The translations under genes were made by a program, and so were the position numbers. The notes beneath the pieces were generated by a model. That model searched no databases, was not told the origin of the DNA, and was given only the letters and a program-made list of their open reading frames with translations. From an uncultured Collinsella sp. (GTDB lineage Bacteria > Actinomycetota > Coriobacteriia > Coriobacteriales > Coriobacteriaceae), in the NCBI GenBank assembly GCA_902489955.1, contig CABUBY010000009.1:1-28295 (forward strand): DNA of 28,295 nt. The letters run 5' to 3'. This document shows positions 23,241 through 28,295 of this stretch, in pieces (the first letter of the stretch is position 1; each line of letters begins with the position of its first letter).

Positions 23241-24554
23241 CTACGCTACGAAGAAGTAGACGAGGAAGGCGAGGGCTGCGATCCACATGAGCGGCTTGAT
23301 CTTGGAGGCCTCGCCCTTAAAGAGCGCGACGATCACGTAGGCGATAAAGCCCAGGCCAATACCGGCAGAGATGGAGTAGGTGAAGGGCACGCCGGCGACA
23401 ATCATGAACGCCGGGAAGCCCTGCGACACGTCGGACCAGTCGATCTCGGAGGCCTCGCTCATCATGAGGTAGCCTACGTAGACCAGAGCACCGCAGGTGG
23501 CGGCGCTGGAAACGATGGTGACGATGGGGGAGAAGAACGCGGCGAGAATGAACAGCACGCCGGTGGTGACGGAGGTGAGGCCCGTACGGCCACCGTCGGC
23601 AGCGCCAGAGGTGGACTCGACGAACGTGGTGATGGAGGAGACGCCCATAAAGCCACCGGCAGCAGCGGCCACGGAGTCGACGATCAGGATGGGGCGGATG
23701 TCCTCGACGTTGCCGTCCTCGGTTAGGAACTCGCCCTGCTTGGCGACGGCCATCGCAGTACCCATGGTGTCGAAGAAGTCACTCATGAGCAGCGAGAAGG
23801 CAACGACGAGCAGCATCGGGTCGGTCAGGACCTTTACGATGGCCATGTTGCCGTCGGCGGTGCTGGCAAACGGGGCGCCAAAGGTCGAGAAGTCGAGTGG
23901 TGCGATGAGGCCCTCGGGCGCATGGGTGACGCCCAACGGGATACCGGCGATAACGGCGACGATGATGCCGATGAGCAGCGAGCCCGGCACGTTGCGGGAA
24001 GCCAGGGCGACCGTCACGATGATGGAGATGATGCCGACGATAAAGGTGGGGGAGGTGATGTCGCCCAGGCCGACGAGCGTACCGGCGCCAGCGGTGATGA
24101 TGCCGGCGTCGCACAGGCCGATCATGGCGATGAACAGGCCCAAGCCAACCGAGATGGCGTGGCGCAGGACCACGGGGATGGCGTCCATGATGGCCTCGCG
24201 CAGGCCGCACAGGACGAGCAGCAAGATGACGATGCCCTCGAGGAAGATAACGCTCATGGCCACGTGCCAGTCACCGCCGCACATGGTGGTGGCGATGCCC
24301 GCGATCATGGCGTTGATGCCCAGACCCGACGCGCAGGCGAGCGGGCGGTTGGCGAAGATGCCCATACAGATGGTCATGATGCCGGCGCCCAGGCAGGTGG
24401 CGCAGGCGAGCGCTCCCGCATCGATGCCAGCGCCCGAGAGCACCGCGGGGTTGACGGCGATGATGTAGGCCATCGCCAGGAATGTTGTCAGTCCAGCGCG
24501 AAGTTCGGTCCCGATTGTGGACTTGCGCTCACTGACGTGAAAAAGTTCGTCCAT
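23241..24554 (-). CDS. AzgA-type purine permease (adenine/guanine/hypoxanthine)
   Basis: A 437-residue NCS2/AzgA-family transporter with about 12-14 membrane segments. The N terminus (ERKSTIGTELRAGLTTFLAM, then AYIIAVNP) and CASGLGINAMIAG are signatures of the PbuG/PbuO/AzgA group, which import hypoxanthine, guanine or adenine with protons. SDFFDTMGTAMAV, in the middle, is another group-specific segment. ATG 24554 is chosen because GGAAAGG lies six bases upstream; the longer open frame upstream is not supported. I saw no purine riboswitch in the 194-base region shared with the divergent deformylase-like gene, only a short stem (CGGCC / GGCCG) just before the ribosome site. Confidence 0.92.
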   Translation of the reverse strand: MDELFHVSERKSTIGTELRAGLTTFLAMAYIIAVNPAVLSGAGIDAGALACATCLGAGIMTICMGIFANRPLACASGLGINAMIAGIATTMCGGDWHVAMSVIFLEGIVILLLVLCGLREAIMDAIPVVLRHAISVGLGLFIAMIGLCDAGIITAGAGTLVGLGDITSPTFIVGIISIIVTVALASRNVPGSLLIGIIVAVIAGIPLGVTHAPEGLIAPLDFSTFGAPFASTADGNMAIVKVLTDPMLLVVAFSLLMSDFFDTMGTAMAVAKQGEFLTEDGNVEDIRPILIVDSVAAAAGGFMGVSSITTFVESTSGAADGGRTGLTSVTTGVLFILAAFFSPIVTIVSSAATCGALVYVGYLMMSEASEIDWSDVSQGFPAFMIVAGVPFTYSISAGIGLGFIAYVIVALFKGEASKIKPLMWIAALAFLVYFFVA

Positions 24555-24709
24555 GCATACCCTTTCCTTGTTCGGCCCCGAGTTTAGGCCGATTGACACG
24601 AACGCCCCCCACTATAGCCCCTTTACGACGCTGTTGTTCCTCGCATGTTGATGTTCGGCGCTTTGTAGCAGACGGACGGTATTTTTCGCATGAAAATGTG
24701 TGGGTACCG

Positions 24710-24715
24710 TATACT
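24710..24715 (+). promoter_or_regulatory. -10-like TATACT before the deformylase-like gene
   Basis: TATACT 33 bases before the start codon; no matching -35 at 16-18 bases. Confidence 0.35.
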
Positions 24716-24748
24716 TAAGCGGTTACAACGACCCCTATGGAGGAACGT

Positions 24749-25168
24749 ATGATTAAAGAGCTCTGCCGCGACGAGGCTATCCTGTCCCAGCGTTGCGAGG
24801 TTGCGACTGTCGAGGACGAGTCGGTCGCTCAGGACTTGATCGATACCATCAAGTCGCTCGACGATGCCGGCTGCCTTGCCGCTAACCAGATTGGCGTTAC
24901 CAAGAAGGTTTGCGTCTACTTGGACGATGCCGGCGAGCCCCACGTGCTCTACAACCCTCGTCTGGTGTTTGGCCTGGGCGCCAGCAAGATGGAGGAGAGC
25001 TGCCTGACGCACGAGGAGGTCACCAAGTCCACGCGCTATATCAAGTGCAAGGTTGCCTTTGACCAGATCGTCGACGGCAAGATGAAGGAGTGCCGCCGCG
25101 ACTACGCGGGCTTTGAGGCACAAATGATCCAGCATATGATCGATCACTGTCTAGGAAAGTTGGTCTAA
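24749..25168 (+). CDS. Peptide deformylase-like protein with altered active site
   Basis: A 139-residue protein with the deformylase fold order. Motif 1 is AGCLAANQ (40-47; consensus GxGxAAxQ), motif 2 is EESCLT (82-87; consensus EGCLS, metal-ligand Cys85 kept), and motif 3 is QHMIDH (128-133; consensus HExDH). Both histidines (129, 133) are kept, but the catalytic glutamate is methionine 130. Active deformylases need that Glu to polarise water, so normal deformylation is unlikely; a metal-binding or ligand-binding role is possible. It is also shorter than typical Def (about 165-190). ATG 24749 is used because GGAGG lies five bases before it. The stop TAA lies inside the long palindrome that follows. 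The cell presumably has a true def elsewhere. Confidence 0.85.
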   Translation: MIKELCRDEAILSQRCEVATVEDESVAQDLIDTIKSLDDAGCLAANQIGVTKKVCVYLDDAGEPHVLYNPRLVFGLGASKMEESCLTHEEVTKSTRYIKCKVAFDQIVDGKMKECRRDYAGFEAQMIQHMIDHCLGKLV

Positions 25169-25269
25169 GGGGATCAAAGCACCGCACCTTGCCGCTCAAT
25201 CGTCGCTTGCGTACCGTTAGTACGCGGCGCTCCTCTTTCGTGGCAATCTGCGGCACTTTGACCCCTTAG
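25165..25269. repeat. About 105-bp imperfect palindrome after the deformylase-like gene
   Basis: The outer arms CTAAGGGG-a-TCAAAG and CTTTGACCCCTTAG pair over 14 bases with one bulge; further pairing (CCGCA / TGCGG, TTGCC / GGCAA) continues inwards to a tip GTAC-cgtta-GTAC. It overlaps the upstream stop codon. It could be a MITE-like element and a terminator. Confidence 0.7.
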
Positions 25270-25313
25270 ACGACCTGCGGGGTTAACTTGGTTGAGTTTA
25301 TCCAGCTTGAATA

Positions 25314-25349
25314 GTCCGGGCGTGACATTGTTGTCATGTCCGGGCTTTT
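25314..25349 (+). terminator. Hairpin with direct repeats before the bile salt hydrolase gene
   Basis: Two direct copies of GTCCGGGC (25314-25321, 25338-25345) flank a TGACA / TGTCA dyad; CCGG halves can extend the stem, and TTTT follows. It may be a terminator for upstream transcription or an operator in the bsh leader. Confidence 0.4.
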
Positions 25350-25412
25350 GTGTTTAGCGCCTTTTTGTTTGGAGACAATGAAATTAGCAAGAACGTAAAG
25401 CTAGGAGGCGCT

Positions 25413-26378
25413 ATGTGCACGAGTATTCGATTTACCGATAATTCTGGCCACATGTATCTAGGCCGCAACCTCGACTGGAGCTTTGACTACGGCCAACAGG
25501 TTCGCGTGATGCCGCGCGGGTTCCACATTCCGTATTCGTTTATCGACGACGCGACAGCGGCACACGCGGTGATCGGTATGTGCATCGATTACAAGAACTA
25601 CCCTATGTTCTTCGATTGCGGCAACGATGCGGGCCTCGCCGTAGCGGGCCTCAATTTCCCGGGTTATGCCGAGTATGCCGAGGGGCCGGTTGATGGAAAG
25701 ACCAATATCGCGGCCTATGAGTTTCCCCTGTGGGTGGCAGCGACGTTCTCGACGGTCGATGAGGTCGAGGCCGCGCTGCGCGACACGGTGATTGTTGCCA
25801 AATCTGCAGGAGAGGGACTGGGCGTGTCGCTGCTCCATTGGATTATCGGCGACAGCCAGCGCAGCATCGTGGTCGAGATGATGGCTGACGGCCTGTATGT
25901 GTACGACGATCCGGTCGACACCCTTGCCAACCAGCCGACCTTCCCGTGGCACATGGAAAACCTCCGCACCTATATCACCGCCACAAGCGATTTTCCGCAG
26001 ACGGCGACATGGCGTGGCGCCGAGCTCAAGCCCTATGGCGCGGGTGCCGGCATGCGCGGTATTCCGGGTGACTGCTATTCGCCGAGCCGTTTTGTAAAGG
26101 CGGCGTACCTCAATGCCAATTATCCGCAAAAGGAGAGCGAGACCGAAAACGTCGTTCGCATGTTCCGCTCGCTCGAGGGCGTGGTGATGATCGAGGGAGC
26201 GTCCAGGATGGGCGATGGCAAGTTCGAGAAGACTATCTACACCGGATGCTTTAGCGCGCGCACGGGCAATTATTACTACGCGATGTATGGGGATCCGTCG
26301 ATTCGCTACGTGAGCCTGATGGATGCCGAGGGCGCAAGCCCCGATAGGCTCGTGGTTCCCGAGCCGCGTCGTTCGTAG
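25413..26378 (+). CDS. bsh: Choloylglycine (bile salt) hydrolase
   Basis: A 321-residue Ntn-hydrolase that cleaves the amide bond of glycine- or taurine-conjugated bile acids. After Met removal Cys2 becomes the N-terminal nucleophile (MCTSIRF). R18 and D21 in GRNLDW, N173 in ANQPTF and R226 in SPSRF match the known catalytic set. AVAGLNF and LLHWIIGD are further family segments. There is no signal peptide, as usual for this cytosolic enzyme. At the loop that in bile salt hydrolases influences conjugate choice the sequence is G209-A210-G211 (see findings). ATG 25413 follows AGGAGG closely; an upstream in-frame ATG would mask the catalytic Cys. Penicillin V acylases share the fold, but motif spacing favours a bile salt hydrolase. 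Confidence 0.9.
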   Translation: MCTSIRFTDNSGHMYLGRNLDWSFDYGQQVRVMPRGFHIPYSFIDDATAAHAVIGMCIDYKNYPMFFDCGNDAGLAVAGLNFPGYAEYAEGPVDGKTNIAAYEFPLWVAATFSTVDEVEAALRDTVIVAKSAGEGLGVSLLHWIIGDSQRSIVVEMMADGLYVYDDPVDTLANQPTFPWHMENLRTYITATSDFPQTATWRGAELKPYGAGAGMRGIPGDCYSPSRFVKAAYLNANYPQKESETENVVRMFRSLEGVVMIEGASRMGDGKFEKTIYTGCFSARTGNYYYAMYGDPSIRYVSLMDAEGASPDRLVVPEPRRS

Positions 26379-26401
26379 CCGTTAGCTTTACTGCAATGCA
26401 A

Positions 26402-26437
26402 AGCGGCCCTGCGTCTCTCGTGAGGTGCAGGGCCGCT
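26402..26437. terminator. Hairpin between bsh and kup
   Basis: Perfect 11-base arms (AGCGGCCCTGC / GCAGGGCCGCT) around a 14-base loop, between convergent stops, with T-rich but broken sequence after it on the plus strand (GTCGTTGATTT). Confidence 0.7.
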
Positions 26438-26457
26438 GTCGTTGATTTATGACGTCG

Positions 26458-28295
26458 CTAGAAGTTGGCGTCGTTGAGCTGGGTGCTCTCGAGTCCGTCG
26501 AGTTGCTGTTGCTCGGGCGTATCGGCGACGCTCTCGAGCAGCTCGGTGGGATCGACGTTCATGCTCTTGCCGGCCTCGTTGCCGTTGACCAGGTCGTCCG
26601 AGAAGATGTCGACTTCCATTTCCTCGGCCTCTTCAATCTGAACCTCGAGCGGCACCTGGGTGCGCACGAGCTTAACGGCCGGGCGCATGCGGGCAAACAA
26701 CGGCACGTACTCGATGATGATGGCAGAGTTCTCGAGACCGTACCAGCGCGCCGGGCTTCCGCAGGCGCGGCGGACGGCGTACTTGATGGCCATCACACGG
26801 TGGTCGTTGCGGTTGATGTCCGTTTCGGGGGCAAGCATCTTGCGCAGCATGCAAAAACGGAAGTCGCCCACGTTGCCGCGTGTCTCGTAGATAGAGTAGG
26901 TGTGATGCTGCGGCGGCAACTCACCCGATGCCATCAGGTCGCCGACGATCTGGCGCAGGTAGGCGTTGATGCGCTGGTTGACCTTAAAGCCCAGGTCCAA
27001 GCGCACGCGGAACAGGAAGTCTGTGCCAAAGGTCTCAACGGAATACTCATGCGTATAGGGCTCGTCGGTAACGTGCACGTTGATGAACCAATATGCCTTG
27101 GCGCGCTTGGGGTGCTTGTCCAGGATGGAATAAAGCACGTCGCGGTCGAGCGTGAGCGGGTCGGGGCTGTTGGTGAGAAATACCAGATTGTCGGCGAGCA
27201 CGGGATAGGTCTCGTCGTTGCGCAGGCGGTTGAGCTGATCGATGTACTTGGAGACGGGCAGCAGGATCGTTTGCGTGCGCTCGATGGCGGTGCCGCGGCG
27301 CCACACATACATAAGGCCGAACAGCAGCGCGGCCAGGAAGATCATGACGTAGCCGCCGTCAAAGAACATAGTGAGGCACGAGGCGAAGAAGCACAGCTCA
27401 ATGGCACCAAAGAGCAGGGCGAAGACGCAGGCACCCAGCTTGTGCTTGAGGATGCCGGCGATATAGCTCGTCAGCAGTGTGGTGGTCATGAGCATGGTCA
27501 CGGTGATGGCGAGGCCATAGGCGCTTTCCATGCGCTCAGAGTTTTGGAATAGCAGCACGATGAAGATGCAGCCGACCCACATGATGTTGTTGACGAGCGG
27601 AATATAGAGCTGGCCCTTGGTGTCGCTGGGGTAGTGGATGCGCAGGTGCGGCATAAGGTTGAGGCGCGTTGCCTCGGATACCAGCGAGAACGAGCCGGTG
27701 ATGAGCGCCTGCGAGGCGATGATGGCCGCCACGGCCGAAAGCACGATGGCAAAGGGGCGCAGGGGCTCGGGGAGCATCATATAGAACGGGTTGACGATAT
27801 CCATTGCGAGCATCTGGGGGTTGGAGTTATTGGCGAGCAGCCAAGCGCCTTGACCCAGATAGTTGAGGATGAGGGCCGCTTTAACAAACGGCCAGGATGC
27901 ATAGATGTTTGCCTTGCCCACGTGGCCCATGTCCGAGTAGAGCGCCTCGGCACCGGTTGTCGACAGAAAGACAAAGCCGAGCACCATGATGCCCGAGTGG
28001 TTGATGGGCGAGAACAGGAACATGATGCCGCGGATGGGGTTGAGCGCGCGCAGGATGGACGGGTTGCCGAGCATGTTGAACAGACCGGCGCCAGCCAAGA
28101 ACAGGAACCACAGCGTCATGAGCGGGCCGAACAGCTTGCCGATCGACGAGGTACCGGCGCGTTGCATGGCAAACAGGCCGCAGATAATGATGATGGTGAT
28201 GATGATTACATTGGTCTGGCCGTCACCCAAAAGCGCATGGCCCCACTCGATAGTGCGCAAGCCCTCGATGGCCGTGGTAACCGTGACGGCGGGGG
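26458..28295 (-). CDS. kup: Kup-type potassium uptake transporter, 5' end cut by window edge
   Basis: The frame stays open to the right edge, and the residues upstream of the first possible start (PAVTVTTAIEGL) match the Kup segment TPAISVLSAVEGL, so the gene continues outside the window; about 110 N-terminal residues are missing. Family segments include GTSSIGKLFGPLMTLWF, GAEALYSDMGHVGK and NYLGQGAWLL, followed by several membrane helices and a hydrophilic C-terminal domain of about 250 residues (YWFINVHVTDEPY, then ETRGNVGDFRF). Kup carriers import potassium with protons. The extreme C terminus is very acidic (EEAEEMEVDIFSDD) and Q/N-rich. It converges on bsh, with a hairpin between the stops. 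Confidence 0.93.
   Translation of the reverse strand, partial: PAVTVTTAIEGLRTIEWGHALLGDGQTNVIIITIIIICGLFAMQRAGTSSIGKLFGPLMTLWFLFLAGAGLFNMLGNPSILRALNPIRGIMFLFSPINHSGIMVLGFVFLSTTGAEALYSDMGHVGKANIYASWPFVKAALILNYLGQGAWLLANNSNPQMLAMDIVNPFYMMLPEPLRPFAIVLSAVAAIIASQALITGSFSLVSEATRLNLMPHLRIHYPSDTKGQLYIPLVNNIMWVGCIFIVLLFQNSERMESAYGLAITVTMLMTTTLLTSYIAGILKHKLGACVFALLFGAIELCFFASCLTMFFDGGYVMIFLAALLFGLMYVWRRGTAIERTQTILLPVSKYIDQLNRLRNDETYPVLADNLVFLTNSPDPLTLDRDVLYSILDKHPKRAKAYWFINVHVTDEPYTHEYSVETFGTDFLFRVRLDLGFKVNQRINAYLRQIVGDLMASGELPPQHHTYSIYETRGNVGDFRFCMLRKMLAPETDINRNDHRVMAIKYAVRRACGSPARWYGLENSAIIIEYVPLFARMRPAVKLVRTQVPLEVQIEEAEEMEVDIFSDDLVNGNEAGKSMNVDPTELLESVADTPEQQQLDGLESTQLNDANF

Noticed and set aside
23497..24468. 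Plus-strand open frame of 323 codons opposite the AzgA permease
   Set aside because: Antisense to a membrane protein with clear family signatures; composition is a by-product of the other strand.
24555..24709. Purine riboswitch before the AzgA permease
   Set aside because: The conserved loop sequences of the purine aptamer are not present; only a short stem near the ribosome site was seen.
26449..27552. Plus-strand open frame of 367 codons opposite kup
   Set aside because: Antisense to conserved Kup sequence; no recognisable domain.

Overview
The window looks like a chromosomal segment of a high-GC, gut-type actinobacterium, most probably a Collinsella-like member of the Coriobacteriia. That placement is an inference from GC-rich codon use, strong AGGAGG ribosome sites, GTG/TTG starts, a choloylglycine hydrolase typical of bile-exposed gut anaerobes, and the general gene mix. 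No rRNA, tRNA, CRISPR array or intact insertion sequence was seen. Both end genes are cut by the window edges.

Layout. (1) 1-4717: an ORC/Cdc6-like AAA ATPase (5' end missing) reads directly into a UvrA-like protein without the UvrB-binding insertion; a second ATPase of the same family faces them from the opposite strand. (2) 4861-7753, all minus: trmL, a CobW-type GTPase, and a two-gene redox operon (iron-sulfur-type flavoprotein, then an ArsC/Spx-like protein that has lost its cysteine). (3) 7865-12239, minus: two related cyclic-di-GMP proteins, GGDEF-PAS-dead GGDEF and GGDEF-PAS-dead GGDEF-GGDEF-like-EAL. (4) 12564-13433: patatin-like lipase. (5) 13545-15577, minus: TPP riboswitch with attenuator, thiM, thiamine-binding MTH1187-family protein, thiE. 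(6) 15747-18851, plus: HAD phosphatase, LysR regulator, short MetE-like methyltransferase with a LysR-type dyad upstream. (7) 18975-24554: uracil permease, esterase, a cell-wall-anchored beta-helix surface protein, and an AzgA-type purine permease. (8) 24749-28295: a deformylase-like protein with an altered active site, a bile salt hydrolase, and a Kup potassium transporter cut by the right edge.

The region is mostly housekeeping, signalling and envelope functions. The least ordinary parts are the ATPase/UvrA2/ATPase locus, the duplicated c-di-GMP proteins, several family members whose key catalytic residue is replaced, and a set of palindromic elements at gene ends, some of which contain the stop codon of the neighbouring gene. 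At least two of the palindrome types occur twice in the window and look like dispersed REP/MITE-like repeats.
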